Source: Bradyrhizobium lablabi
GTDB lineage: Bacteria; Pseudomonadota; Alphaproteobacteria; Rhizobiales; Xanthobacteraceae
Reading direction: 5' to 3'
NCBI RefSeq assembly: GCF_018129385.1
Contig: NZ_JAFCLN010000003.1
Span: 1 to 64,000, forward strand
DNA: 64,000 nucleotides
The position numbers and the translations under genes were made by a program. Each line of letters begins with the position of its first letter. The first letter of the stretch is position 1. The notes under the pieces are model-generated. The model was not told the origin of the DNA, made no database searches, and saw only the letters and a program-made list of their open reading frames with translations. Of this stretch, positions 54,041-63,100 are shown in pieces.

Positions 54041-54849
54041 TGAGCGACCGCAGGCCTTCTCCGTTCAAGACGCTGCTCGACAGCGAGGCCGCCACGCTGA
54101 TCGAGGCAGCCCCGGACGTCTACCAGATCCGCTTCAAGAACCGCGCGGCCAACGCCTATCTGGTGCGGGGCTCCAGACGCACGATCATGATCGACGTCGG
54201 CCTGTCCACCAACTATCCGCATCTCGTCACCTGTCTTGCCCATATCGACGTCACGCCTGACATGATCGACATGGTGGTGCTGAGCCACGAGCATCTCGAT
54301 CACATCGGCGCCGCCTACCATTTTCACGGCATCAGCTACATCGCCGCGCATCGGCTTGCCGCCAACAAGATCATGCTGCGCGACGACTTTTCGATGCTGC
54401 GCAAGATGTTCAACGAGCCGAACGTGCCGATCGACATCGACATCTGGCTGGAAGAAGGCAATTTGATCGACCTCGGCAATTTCCGCCTCAACGTGATGTA
54501 TACGCCGGGGCACACCTCGGCCTGCGTCACGCTGTTCGACCAGGACAAGGGATTGCTGTTCGCGGCCGACACCTTGATGCCGGGCGGCGTGATGGGCGGC
54601 GTGTTCGGCTCCGGCAGTATCGCCGACTACATCCAGTCGCTGGAGCGGCTGAAGGGGCTGAACTCGAAGATCCTGCTGTCCGGCCACGGACGGTTGTCGG
54701 ATACGCCGCAGGAAGACGTGCGGACCGCGATCCAGCGCTCGCATGGCCTCTTGGAGGACACCGCGCAATTGTTCGACGCGCTGGATGCGCGGCAGAACTT
54801 TGAGCCGATCATGCAGTCGGTGCGTGACCTCAACAAGCTGGATGATTGA
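54040..54849 (+). CDS. Metallo-beta-lactamase-fold hydrolase
   Basis: A 269-residue MBL-fold enzyme with HEHLDH (His83, His85, Asp87, His88), YTPGHTSAC (His) and FAADTLMPGG (Asp) plus a C-terminal GHGRL His, giving the full dinuclear metal site. Likely a thioesterase/lactonase-like hydrolase; the substrate is unknown. Start coupled to the upstream cyclic-nucleotide-binding gene. A palindromic repeat follows. Confidence 0.9.
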   Translation: MSDRRPSPFKTLLDSEAATLIEAAPDVYQIRFKNRAANAYLVRGSRRTIMIDVGLSTNYPHLVTCLAHIDVTPDMIDMVVLSHEHLDHIGAAYHFHGISYIAAHRLAANKIMLRDDFSMLRKMFNEPNVPIDIDIWLEEGNLIDLGNFRLNVMYTPGHTSACVTLFDQDKGLLFAADTLMPGGVMGGVFGSGSIADYIQSLERLKGLNSKILLSGHGRLSDTPQEDVRTAIQRSHGLLEDTAQLFDALDARQNFEPIMQSVRDLNKLDD

Positions 54850-54902
54850 TGCGGCGACCGACGACGAAGGCGCAGCCGAGCGCGCGCTATCGCCACGAAT
54901 AC

Positions 54903-55000
54903 CGTCATGCCCGGGCTTGTCCCGGGCATCCACGTCTTGGCCGCAGCAAAGAACGAAAGCAAGAAAGACGTGGATGGCCGGGTCAAGCCCGGCCATGACG
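54903..55000. repeat. Palindromic repeat, family F, copy 1
   Basis: Arms 54903-54936 and 54967-55000 (CGTCATGCCCGGGC... and ...GCCCGGCCATGACG) are imperfect inverted copies of 34 bases. A second copy lies at 57599-57689, so the pair brackets the LysR-SDR-pirin block. Confidence 0.85.
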
Positions 55001-55023
55001 ACGGATGGAGACGGGCGAGCGGT

Positions 55024-55938
55024 CTACGAGCCCCGCTTCTTCCCCTTGGCAAAATGCGCCGCCAAGAATTCCGCCAGCACCTCGACGCGGGCGGGGCGCG
55101 GGCCGCCGGGCGGGGTGACGAGATGCACCGCGCCTTCCGGCTGATGCCAGCCTTTGAGGATCACCTCCACTTCGCCGGCGCGGACGGCGTCGCCGACGAT
55201 GAACTCCGGCAGGTCGGCGATGCCGAGGCCGGCAATCAGCGCCGGCAAGACGGCTTCGCCGTTGTTGACGCGCAACTGGCCGCCCGGGCGGACACTGGCC
55301 TGTTCGCCGGACGCATTGGTGTAGTGCCAGACGTTTTGCGTCGAGAGGTAGGCGTAACCGAAGCATTTGTGCTCGGCGAGATGCATCGGATGCGTCGGCC
55401 GGCCATGGCGCTTCAGATAGGAGGGCGCGGCGACGGTGTAGCGCGGCATTGCGCAGAGCCGGCGTGCGATCAGCGAGGAATCCGGCAGCCGCGCGATGCG
55501 CAGGCCCGCGTCAAAGCCCTCGCCGATCAGGTCGACCATGGCGTCGCTCAGATGCAGGTCGATCGAGACTTCGGGATATTTTGCAAGGAACTCCGGTAGC
55601 AGCGGCGCGACCACCCGCACGCCGAACGTCATCGGCACCGCGAGCCGCACCAAACCGCGTGGCGTCGTCGATTGCGCCAGCGCCTCGTTCTCGGCGGCCT
55701 CGCCGTCGGACAACAGGCGCGCGGCGCGCTCGGCGAGCTTTTGGCCGGCGTCGGTCAGCGCGAGCCGCCGGGAGGTGCGGTTGAACAGCCGGGCGCCCAG
55801 CCGTTCCTCCAGCCGGCTGACCGCCTTGGAAACGGTTGCCTTGGACAGCGCGAGCTCGGTCGAGGCGGCCGCAAACGACCGTAATTCCACGACTTTTGCG
55901 AAAATCGCCAGCGCCTCGAAGTCGGGGAGTTTGGACAT
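55024..55938 (-). CDS. LysR-family regulator
   Basis: A 304-residue LysR protein: helix-turn-helix (FEALAIFAKVVELRSFAAASTELALSKATVSKAVSRLEERLG) and an effector domain similar to the AaeR/DsdC-like group. It is divergent from the SDR gene at 56046 (107-bp gap), which it presumably regulates with pirin and wrbA. The ATG at 55938 is the canonical start; a 30-residue extension is rejected. Confidence 0.9.
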   Translation of the reverse strand: MSKLPDFEALAIFAKVVELRSFAAASTELALSKATVSKAVSRLEERLGARLFNRTSRRLALTDAGQKLAERAARLLSDGEAAENEALAQSTTPRGLVRLAVPMTFGVRVVAPLLPEFLAKYPEVSIDLHLSDAMVDLIGEGFDAGLRIARLPDSSLIARRLCAMPRYTVAAPSYLKRHGRPTHPMHLAEHKCFGYAYLSTQNVWHYTNASGEQASVRPGGQLRVNNGEAVLPALIAGLGIADLPEFIVGDAVRAGEVEVILKGWHQPEGAVHLVTPPGGPRPARVEVLAEFLAAHFAKGKKRGS

Positions 55939-56045
55939 CCGCCTATCTCTCTTTTGGAAACAATGTGTTTCAATAGTTTCTATTTCTATACCACAGCGGA
56001 AAGCATATCCAACCTCCATCGAATTCAAGCGGTTGGAGAAATTCC

Positions 56046-56798
56046 ATGACCAAGAAGCTCTCAGGAAAAGTCGCCCTCGTCACCGGCGGTTCGCGCGGCA
56101 TCGGCGCGGCCAGCGCCCGCGCTCTCGCAGACGAAGGCGCCAGTGTCGCCATCAGCTATGTCGCCTCCCCCGACAAGGCGGAAGCCGTCGTCGCCGACCT
56201 CAAGGCGAAGGGCGTGCAAGCCCGCGCCTACAAGGCCGACCAGGCCTCGTCTGCGGACGTCGAAAAGCTCGTCAATGATGTCGCAAAGGACTTCGGGCGG
56301 CTCGACATCCTCGTCAACAATGCCGGCGTCGCGGCCGGCGGTCAGGTCAACGATCCCGCGGCGGATATCGCGGCTCTGGATCGGCAGGATGACATCAACG
56401 TCCACGGCGTCATCAGCGCGATCCGCGCCGCCTCCAGGCTGATGGGTGAAGGTGGCCGCATCGTCACCGTCGGCTCCATGCTCGCGGACCGCGCCGCATT
56501 CCCCGGTCTCGCCGACTACGTCGCCACCAAGGCGGCGGTCGTCGGCTACACGAAGGGCGCGGCACGCGATCTGGGACCGCGCGGCATCACCGTGAACGTG
56601 TTGCAGCCGGGCTCGATCAACACCGAGATGAACCCGGACGATGATCGCGAGTTTGCGGAAGCCCAACGCAAGCAGCACGCGCTGCAACGCTTCGGCAGGC
56701 CCGAGGAAGTGGCGGCCGGCGTCGTGTTCCTGACGAGCCCGCAGGCTTCGTTCGTCACCGGTACGGTGCTCAACGTCGATGGCGGATTCAACGCCTGA
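56046..56798 (+). CDS. Short-chain dehydrogenase/reductase (FabG-like)
   Basis: A 250-residue classical SDR. TGGSRGIGAA is the cofactor motif, NNAG the strand-4 motif, catalytic Ser lies in TVGSM, and YVATKAAVVG gives Tyr/Lys. The residues after strand 2 (SYVASPDK) suggest NADP(H). It is the first gene of a plus-strand set with pirin and wrbA, divergent from LysR. Confidence 0.9.
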   Translation: MTKKLSGKVALVTGGSRGIGAASARALADEGASVAISYVASPDKAEAVVADLKAKGVQARAYKADQASSADVEKLVNDVAKDFGRLDILVNNAGVAAGGQVNDPAADIAALDRQDDINVHGVISAIRAASRLMGEGGRIVTVGSMLADRAAFPGLADYVATKAAVVGYTKGAARDLGPRGITVNVLQPGSINTEMNPDDDREFAEAQRKQHALQRFGRPEEVAAGVVFLTSPQASFVTGTVLNVDGGFNA

Positions 56799-56882
56799 TC
56801 CGAAACAACCCTGGAGATGCCGGGACCTTGTGAGTCCGGCACCTTCCTTCTCTCTCAATTGAAAAATCAAAGGAGACATCAC

Positions 56883-57581
56883 ATGATTGACGTCAGAACA
56901 TTCGAGAGCCTCGGCGGCGCCGATCACGGCTGGCTGAAGGCCAAGCATCACTTCTCGTTCGGCAGCCACTATGACCCCAACAACATGGGCCATGGCGCCT
57001 TGCGGGTGTGGAACGATGACGAGATCGCGCCGAACACCGGCTTTCCCGCCCATCCCCACGCCAACATGGAGATCATCACCTATGTCCGCGAAGGCGCGAT
57101 CACGCACCAGGACTCCCTTGGCAACAAGGGCCGCACGGAAGCGGGCGACGTGCAGGTGATGAGCGCCGGCAGCGGCATCCGCCACTCCGAATACAATCTG
57201 GAGCCGGGCAAGACCAAGATCTTCCAGATCTGGATCGTGCCGACCACGCAGGGCGGCGCGCCGACCTGGGGTGCCAAACCGTTTCCCAAGGCGGACCGCT
57301 CCGGAAAGTTCGTCACCATCGCCAGCGGCTTCAAGGCCGACAACGATGCGCTGCCGATCCGGGCCGATGCGCGGGTGCTCGCCACTACGCTAAAGGCCGG
57401 TGAAAGCGCGGAGTATGAGCCGGCGAAGGCGCGAAATCTCTATCTGGTGCCGGCCGTCGGCAGTGTCGAGGTCAACGGCGTTTTCGCCAATGCCCGCGAC
57501 GGTGTCGCGATCAGCGACGAGACGAAGCTGACGATCACGGCGCTGGAGGATACCGAGCTGGTGCTGGTCGACGCGGCCTGA
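56883..57581 (+). CDS. Pirin-family bicupin
   Basis: A 232-residue bicupin. FGSHYDPNNMGHGALRVWNDDEIAPNTGFPAHPHANMEIITYVREG is the N-terminal cupin with the metal-binding HxH...E; AGSGIRHSEYN is the fourth His. Bacterial pirins include quercetinase-active (YhhW) members. The ATG at 56883 follows AAGGAGAC. A family F repeat separates it from wrbA. Confidence 0.9.
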   Translation: MIDVRTFESLGGADHGWLKAKHHFSFGSHYDPNNMGHGALRVWNDDEIAPNTGFPAHPHANMEIITYVREGAITHQDSLGNKGRTEAGDVQVMSAGSGIRHSEYNLEPGKTKIFQIWIVPTTQGGAPTWGAKPFPKADRSGKFVTIASGFKADNDALPIRADARVLATTLKAGESAEYEPAKARNLYLVPAVGSVEVNGVFANARDGVAISDETKLTITALEDTELVLVDAA

Positions 57582-57598
57582 TTGCCAAACACACAACT

Positions 57599-57689
57599 CG
57601 TCATGCCCGGGCTTGGCCCGGGCATCCATCCCTCTTCGGAAGACTCCTTTCGAAATTGATGGATGGCCGGGTCAAGCCCGGCCATGACG
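57599..57689. repeat. Palindromic repeat, family F, copy 2
   Basis: CGTCATGCCCGGGC... at the left and ...GCCCGGCCATGACG at the right are inverted and match 54903-55000. It sits between pirin and wrbA genes and could form a hairpin in a read-through transcript. Confidence 0.85.
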
Positions 57690-57722
57690 ATCTCTTCATC
57701 CCCAACCTCAAAGGAAGCCATC

Positions 57723-58322
57723 ATGGCCAAAGTACTCGTGCTCTACTACTCCGCCTACGGTCACATCGAAACCATGGCCAACGCTGTCGCCGACGGCGCG
57801 CGCGAAGCCGGCGCCACCGTCGACGTCAAGCGTGTGCCCGAACTGGTGCCCGCTGATGTCGCCAAGGCGTCGTATTACAAGGTCGATCAGGCAGCTCCCG
57901 TCGCCAAGATCGACGATCTTGCCAATTACGATGCGATCATCGTCGGCACCGGCACGCGCTTCGGCCGAATGGCCTCGCAGATGGCGAATTTTCTGGACCA
58001 GGCCGGTGGCCTGTGGGCCAAGGGCGCGCTGCACGGCAAGGTCGGCGGCGCCTTCACTTCGAGCGCCACCCAGCATGGCGGCCAGGAAACCACGCTGTTC
58101 TCCATCATCACCAACCTCCTGCATTTCGGCATGACGGTGGTCGGCCTCAATTACGGTTTTGCCGGCCAGATGAAGCTGGACGAAGTCACCGGCGGCGCGC
58201 CCTATGGCGCAACGACGATCACCGGCGGCGACGGCAGCCGGCAGCCGAGCGAGAACGAGCTCGCCGGCGCACGCTACCAGGGACGCGTGATCGCGGAGAC
58301 CGCACAGAAGCTGCATGGCTGA
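57723..58322 (+). CDS. wrbA: NAD(P)H:quinone oxidoreductase WrbA
   Basis: A 199-residue flavodoxin-like FMN enzyme that reduces quinones by two electrons. [23 protein letters not shown] is the FMN phosphate loop, and [32 protein letters not shown] with [10 protein letters not shown] are WrbA motifs. It follows pirin at 141 bp across a repeat; with SDR and LysR it suggests a quinone or oxidative stress response. The ATG at 57723 is chosen over an in-frame start inside the repeat. Confidence 0.94.
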   Translation: MAKVLVLYYSAYGHIETMANAVADGAREAGATVDVKRVPELVPADVAKASYYKVDQAAPVAKIDDLANYDAIIVGTGTRFGRMASQMANFLDQAGGLWAKGALHGKVGGAFTSSATQHGGQETTLFSIITNLLHFGMTVVGLNYGFAGQMKLDEVTGGAPYGATTITGGDGSRQPSENELAGARYQGRVIAETAQKLHG

Positions 58323-58585
58323 TGCGACGAGGGCGGCATTCTCAAGCGGGGATGCCGTCCTATCTACCGTTTCGGTGAACGGTGGATCATGGCCAATGGT
58401 TGAGCTTCTTTTTGTCGCGCAGGCGTTACGCAAGCCGCTGCGGGCGTTTGCCCGGCGCTGGTATTGCCGCGGCCTGTTTCGTGCGACGCGCGGTGCACAC
58501 CGCTGTCCGGAGTGCACGAGATCGTGAGTCCGGCGTAGCGGATTCGTGATAAGGCTTTCACCCGCACAACCACACAGAGCTGAAC

Positions 58586-59533
58586 ATGAGCAGCGATCCG
58601 CGAGCCAACTGGCCGGAATTGCCGACGGCAGCATGGCGCGAGACCTATGCCACCCTCCATCTCTGGACGCAGGTGATCGGAAAAATCCGCCTTGCCCGCT
58701 CGCCCTGGCTCAACCATTCCTGGCATGTCGCGCTTTATGTCACGCCGCGCGGCCTGACCACCTCACCGATTCCGGACGACGCCGGCAGCTTCCAGATCGA
58801 CTTCGATTTCATCGATCATTGCCTGCGCATTGCCACCAGCGACGGCAGAAAGCGGCAGTTTGCGCTGGCGGGACATTCGGTGGCGAGCTTCTATGCCGCC
58901 GTGAAGAGCCAATTGGCTGAGCTCGGCATCGCTGTCGTCATCGACGAGACACCGAATGAATTGCCGGATCCGATTCCGTTCCCGAAGGACACGACGCACG
59001 CTTCCTACGATGCCGACGCCGTCGGACGCTTCCTGCAAATCCTCGTCAACAGCGATCGCGTGTTCAAGCAGTTCCGCACCGGTTTTCTCGGCAAGGCCAG
59101 CCCGGTGCATTTCTTCTGGGGCAGTTTCGATCTCGCGGTGACGCGCTTTTCGGGCCGAGCCGCGCCGCGCCATCCCGGCGGCGTGCCGCATTTGCCGGAC
59201 TCCGTCGCGACCGAGGCCTATTCGCATGAAGTGAGCAGCGCGGGCTTCTGGCCCGGCGGCGGCGCGATCGACTATCCCGCGTTCTATTCCTATGCCTATC
59301 CGGAGCCGCAGGGATTTCGCAACGCCGCGGTCAAGCCGGAGGCGGCGTTCTTCAGCGAGGCGCTGAGCGAATTCGTCCTGCCCTACGACGCCGTGCGAAA
59401 TGCAGCCGACCCCGACGCCGCGCTGCTCGCCTTCCTGCAAAGCACCTATGAAGCCGCCGCCATCGCCGCAAAATGGGATCGCGACGCGCTGGAATGCCCG
59501 AGCGGCCAGCCCGGCGTGGTGCGGGCTATTTAG
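58586..59533 (+). CDS. DUF5996 family protein
   Basis: A 315-residue protein. WRETYATLHLWTQVIGKIRLARSPWLNHSWHVALYVTPRGL near the N-terminus and FFWGSFDLAVTRFSGR with SHEVSSAGFWPGGG later are the conserved blocks of DUF5996. No function is known; there is no signal peptide. The 263-base gap before it (58323-58585) shows no supported gene. Confidence 0.85.
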   Translation: MSSDPRANWPELPTAAWRETYATLHLWTQVIGKIRLARSPWLNHSWHVALYVTPRGLTTSPIPDDAGSFQIDFDFIDHCLRIATSDGRKRQFALAGHSVASFYAAVKSQLAELGIAVVIDETPNELPDPIPFPKDTTHASYDADAVGRFLQILVNSDRVFKQFRTGFLGKASPVHFFWGSFDLAVTRFSGRAAPRHPGGVPHLPDSVATEAYSHEVSSAGFWPGGGAIDYPAFYSYAYPEPQGFRNAAVKPEAAFFSEALSEFVLPYDAVRNAADPDAALLAFLQSTYEAAAIAAKWDRDALECPSGQPGVVRAI

Positions 59534-60731
59534 CCCGACCTGCTTCGCGCGAGCCGGCTTTGCCGAACGCACGCTTCAAATGCTCGGTCAACGCCGGATA
59601 ACGCCGCAGTTCGCGCACGGCGCGATCGCGCAGGGCGTGGCGCCATCCGCGCCAGCTCAGGGCTGCGCTGATATCGGCAAGCGGGATTGGCGTCGCACCG
59701 AAACGGCGCTTGTAGTCATAATCGCCGACGCTGAAATCGAATTCGCGAACGCCCTGCTTGTGGAGGGCCGCCATGGTGCGATCGATGATCAGCCGCCCCG
59801 GCGAGTAATGCGACCATTTCTCGCCGGCATTGCTGACGCGCAGCATCACATAGCGTGACCCTTCGCGAACGCCCAGCAGGACGGCCACGACCTCCTCGCC
59901 CGCGGTGAGCATCGAGAGCACGGCATAGCCGCTGGCGACGTTGTCGCGGATGAGATGGCGGTAGAACGCGCCGTTGTTTCCCTGGGCCAGCACGAAATTG
60001 GCACCCAGCTCGCGCATCCGCGCGCCCTGCTGCTCGTCCAGAACGGTGAGGACCCGCAGCGCCTCGTCCGCGTCGGTCAGGATGCGGAATGCGGCGGACG
60101 GATGCGCACCGAAGTGTCGCCAGTGGCGATCCAGCACCTTGCGAATGTCGCGCTTCAGCGAGCGGCGATATTGCTCGAAATCATCCGATGTGACGACGAT
60201 GTTGCCGTTGAGCGAACACGGCCCCGCGGCGCGCGGCATCGCGAGCGGATTGGGCGCGCCGCCGAGCTCGAGCGGAAGCTTCTTGAACCGGATGAGGTCG
60301 GCGCCACCGGCAAGCCGGCGCAACGCCCGGCGCAGCTCGCGCCAAAGCTCCTTTGCCGCTCCGGCGTCGCGCGGCGCGGCAGGGCCCAGCACGGGCGCGT
60401 TGTAGTCGGTGAGGTCGAGGTCGGCGAATTCGACGACCCGCAAGCCATTGATCGTGCGCCGGATCAACGGCAGGCGCAGCGCAATTTCCCCGGTCGCGCG
60501 ATCCCGCAACGTCACGAGCAACGGCTTTGCATCATCGCGCGCGGCAAAGGCGCGGTACCAGGCGCCGAGCCAGCGGCTGTGCTGGAACGGAGTGACCTGC
60601 CCTCGCCGGCGCAGCGCGTCCCACTCACCGGCAACGGCGCTCCAGTCGGAATCGATCTCGACGGCGAACGCGGCGCGCGGCGCGCGGCTCAAGGCCGCGC
60701 GCTGTGCCACATCGTTCGTCAGCGTGGTCAC
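59526..60731 (-). CDS. GNAT-family acetyltransferase (CelD/BcsL-like)
   Basis: A 401-residue protein with two GNAT-like halves of the CelD/FemAB type. The C-terminal domain includes GEEVVAVLLGVREGSRYVM and YSPGRLIIDRTMAALHKQGVREFDFSVGDYDYKRRFGA, the typical signature. Such proteins modify surface polysaccharides or cell-wall precursors. The start is GTG at 60731, 2 bases after the upstream stop. It overlaps the DUF5996 end by 8 bases (convergent). Confidence 0.85.
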   Translation of the reverse strand: MTTLTNDVAQRAALSRAPRAAFAVEIDSDWSAVAGEWDALRRRGQVTPFQHSRWLGAWYRAFAARDDAKPLLVTLRDRATGEIALRLPLIRRTINGLRVVEFADLDLTDYNAPVLGPAAPRDAGAAKELWRELRRALRRLAGGADLIRFKKLPLELGGAPNPLAMPRAAGPCSLNGNIVVTSDDFEQYRRSLKRDIRKVLDRHWRHFGAHPSAAFRILTDADEALRVLTVLDEQQGARMRELGANFVLAQGNNGAFYRHLIRDNVASGYAVLSMLTAGEEVVAVLLGVREGSRYVMLRVSNAGEKWSHYSPGRLIIDRTMAALHKQGVREFDFSVGDYDYKRRFGATPIPLADISAALSWRGWRHALRDRAVRELRRYPALTEHLKRAFGKAGSREAGRAK

Positions 60732-60733
60732 GC

Positions 60734-61666
60734 TCAGGCCGCCTTCGGCAGATCGATCATCTGCTCGGGATGGTTCTGGTCGAGCCTGAACTCGACCTGG
60801 TTGCGCGCCTTGCGCTGGCGCTTGACCCATGAGGTGTTGCGCAACGCCTTTTGCAGCAACGCCTTGGCAAAGAACGACGGCCCCTTGAGCGCGCGGCTCT
60901 TCGGCTCCCAGCCAATGCGATGGCGCAACAGGCCGTTGGCGAGGTTGACGATGCGGGCACGGCGGATCGCGTCGTTCTCGAACTGCACGGTCATGGAGAT
61001 GTTGACGGTACCGAGATTTTCGACCCGATGCGGTGCGTTGAGCGGCCAGTTCAGCATGTAACCCGGCTCGAGATCGATCACGGTGGCGTGGCGGTCGTAC
61101 CATTCGGCATAGGGAATATCGAGCTCGAGCTCGAACAACTGCACGTCCTCGAGGAAGCGCGTGGTCAGGAACGGCTCGGTCGGCGGATAGATCCAGACAC
61201 GCTTGCGGCCGGCGATCTGGATCAGGCCCTGGCCGGGAAGATCGGCGTGATACGGCACCTTGGCTTCCGGCGCCGAGATCAGGATGCCGGCATCGAATTT
61301 CGGCGCGGTGAAATCGGGCCGCCGGGCGCGAACTTCCTCGAACATCTGCGCGAGCAGGTCGTGGTAGCTGCGATCGATTTCGGAGGCCATGCGCAGGTTG
61401 AGCCACAGACCGCCCTTCGAGATCGCATCGATCACCTGGCGGCCGCTGAAATCGCCGATGTCGCCGTGGCGCCAGATGCGCTTGCCGTCCTTGATGCCGG
61501 TCTGCATCAGGCTGTAATGCTCGCGCGGATAGTTCTCGATCAGCTTGGCCAGATGATCCAGCGAGAAGGCCGGCGACTTGTGCATGCTGTGGGCCAGCTT
61601 GACGGGCTGATTGCCCCAGAGGGCTGTGTGGGTCTGATCCCAGTCGGTCAAAATCTTGTTGGTCAT
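60734..61666 (-). CDS. JmjC-like cupin protein, probable Fe(II)/2-oxoglutarate oxygenase
   Basis: A 310-residue protein with a JmjC-like cupin. The metal triad is His140 and Asp142 in YHADLPGQG and His213 in APHRVEN, and GRKRVWIYPP is the strand bearing the 2-oxoglutarate-binding region. It is coupled to a GNAT gene (2-base gap) in a surface polysaccharide region, so it may hydroxylate a sugar or lipid component. The substrate is unknown. Confidence 0.75.
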   Translation of the reverse strand: MTNKILTDWDQTHTALWGNQPVKLAHSMHKSPAFSLDHLAKLIENYPREHYSLMQTGIKDGKRIWRHGDIGDFSGRQVIDAISKGGLWLNLRMASEIDRSYHDLLAQMFEEVRARRPDFTAPKFDAGILISAPEAKVPYHADLPGQGLIQIAGRKRVWIYPPTEPFLTTRFLEDVQLFELELDIPYAEWYDRHATVIDLEPGYMLNWPLNAPHRVENLGTVNISMTVQFENDAIRRARIVNLANGLLRHRIGWEPKSRALKGPSFFAKALLQKALRNTSWVKRQRKARNQVEFRLDQNHPEQMIDLPKAA

Positions 61667-61877
61667 TATGCTCTGCTCCAGGTCGCGTCATTCACCTGAG
61701 GCTGCCATCTGGGACTGTCCCGAAATTGCATGCGCTGCCACAGGCTGGCCATGCGATGTCCCGTTGCGAGACGAACGCGCGACCTTATGCCTCATCTAGC
61801 AAGAGCGATGCCGCAGCCTGTCGCAGGACGCTTACGCGGCGCTAATGTCTGCGCGGTATGGCTAACGCGAGAACCAA

Positions 61878-62969
61878 ATGACATCAGAGCCGCCATACCA
61901 GACGCTTTTCCTCGGCGCGGGGCCGCAAATGCAATGCGGCGTCGGCCAGTTCACGCGCCTGTTGCAGCAAGAGATCGAGCGTTCGTCACCCGGCGGTAGC
62001 ACTACGTTAACCCTGACGCGGACGGATGGCTCGTTTCGCGACATCCGGCACGCGGTCGATTCCGTTAACAGCGTGGTGTGCAACTTTCCGATCGTGGCCT
62101 GGAAGCGGGTGATCGTTCGCCCGCTGCTGACACTGCTGATCGCAAAGCTGCGCCGGCGCAAGGTTGTCCTGATTCAGCACGAATGGGCGGGACTGCACTG
62201 GGCGCGCCGTCTCACCTATGCCCCTGCCCTGTTGCTGGCCGATACCATCGTGATGTTCACACCACTGGTGCGGCGGGAGCTGGCGGACGATTTTTGGGTC
62301 GGCTGGACGGTCAAAAAAGTCGCGCTGGCGCCGCTGCCGCCGAACATCGAGGCGCCGGCGAAACCAGCAGATTCGGAATTGCGCCAGCGGCTGGCGCGTG
62401 CACGCGCCGATCGGCGACTGGTGATCGGCCATTTCGGATCGATCTATCCGGGCAAGCAGCCCAATGCGCTGCTCGATATCGGCGCGATCCTGAAGCGGCG
62501 CGGGCTGAAGCCGCTGATCGTCTATATCGGCTCGTTCATCCGCGGCACCGACAATGTCGAACAGGATTTTTTCGCCCGCGCATCGGCTCTGGGCTTGACT
62601 GACGATGTCATCGTCAGCGGCTACGTCGCCTCCGATGCCGAGGTGTTCGGGCTGTTCAGCGAGGTCGATGCGTTCTGCTACCCGCTGGGCGAAGGCCTGA
62701 CTGCGCGCCGCTCGAGCGTGCTGACCTGCGTGCAGTCCGGAAAGCCGCTCGTCGTGACCGCTCCGGCGCTGGGGGAGGAATTCGACCACCATCCGCGCTT
62801 CAGGCAATTGATCGAGAGCGGCGCCATCGCGCTGGTGGCGCGCGGATCGGGCGATGAGGCTTATGCCGACAGCATTGTGGCGGCAGCAAAAGCGCAGGTT
62901 ACGCGAGCGCCGTTCGATTTCCGCGGCTGGTGGCACGACGTGGCCGCGGCCGTGAATGCGCAGCTGTAG
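61878..62969 (+). CDS. Glycosyltransferase, GT4-like
   Basis: A 363-residue GT-B fold glycosyltransferase. GPQMQCGVGQFTRLLQQEI is the N-terminal sugar-acceptor loop, VIGHFGSIYPGKQPNALLDIGAIL the linker to the donor half, and YPLGEGLTARRSSVLTCVQSGKPLVVT matches the EX7E-type donor region. Probably adds a sugar to a surface or exopolysaccharide. Divergent from the JmjC-like gene. Confidence 0.86.
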   Translation: MTSEPPYQTLFLGAGPQMQCGVGQFTRLLQQEIERSSPGGSTTLTLTRTDGSFRDIRHAVDSVNSVVCNFPIVAWKRVIVRPLLTLLIAKLRRRKVVLIQHEWAGLHWARRLTYAPALLLADTIVMFTPLVRRELADDFWVGWTVKKVALAPLPPNIEAPAKPADSELRQRLARARADRRLVIGHFGSIYPGKQPNALLDIGAILKRRGLKPLIVYIGSFIRGTDNVEQDFFARASALGLTDDVIVSGYVASDAEVFGLFSEVDAFCYPLGEGLTARRSSVLTCVQSGKPLVVTAPALGEEFDHHPRFRQLIESGAIALVARGSGDEAYADSIVAAAKAQVTRAPFDFRGWWHDVAAAVNAQL

Positions 62970-62974
62970 GAAGC

Positions 62975-63096
62975 GTTCCCCGGACGCTGCGCAGCGCGAA
63001 GCGGTGCGCGGCAGAGCCGGGGTCCGGTGCCTTACAAAAGATGGGTCCCGCCTCTGCGGAGCAGCGCTATGCGCTGCACCGCGTCCGGGACACGAG
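62975..63096. repeat. Palindromic repeat, family E, copy 2
   Basis: The right part (63052-63096, CTCTGCGGAGCAGCG...GACACGAG) matches 50442-50486. The left part (62979-63015, CCCCGGACGCTGCGCAGC...) is its rough inverted partner, so the whole can fold. It lies between the GT4 stop and the O-antigen ligase stop. Confidence 0.65.
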
Positions 63097-63100
63097 CTTA

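Noticed and set aside
58315..58527. 70-codon frame after wrbA
   Set aside because: No ribosome binding site, unnatural C-terminus and no homology recognised; treated as intergenic.
60732..61691. N-terminal extension making the GNAT gene 721 codons long
   Set aside because: The extra part is an alternate frame of the JmjC-like gene; a GTG at 60731 just after that gene's stop gives a normal-sized protein.
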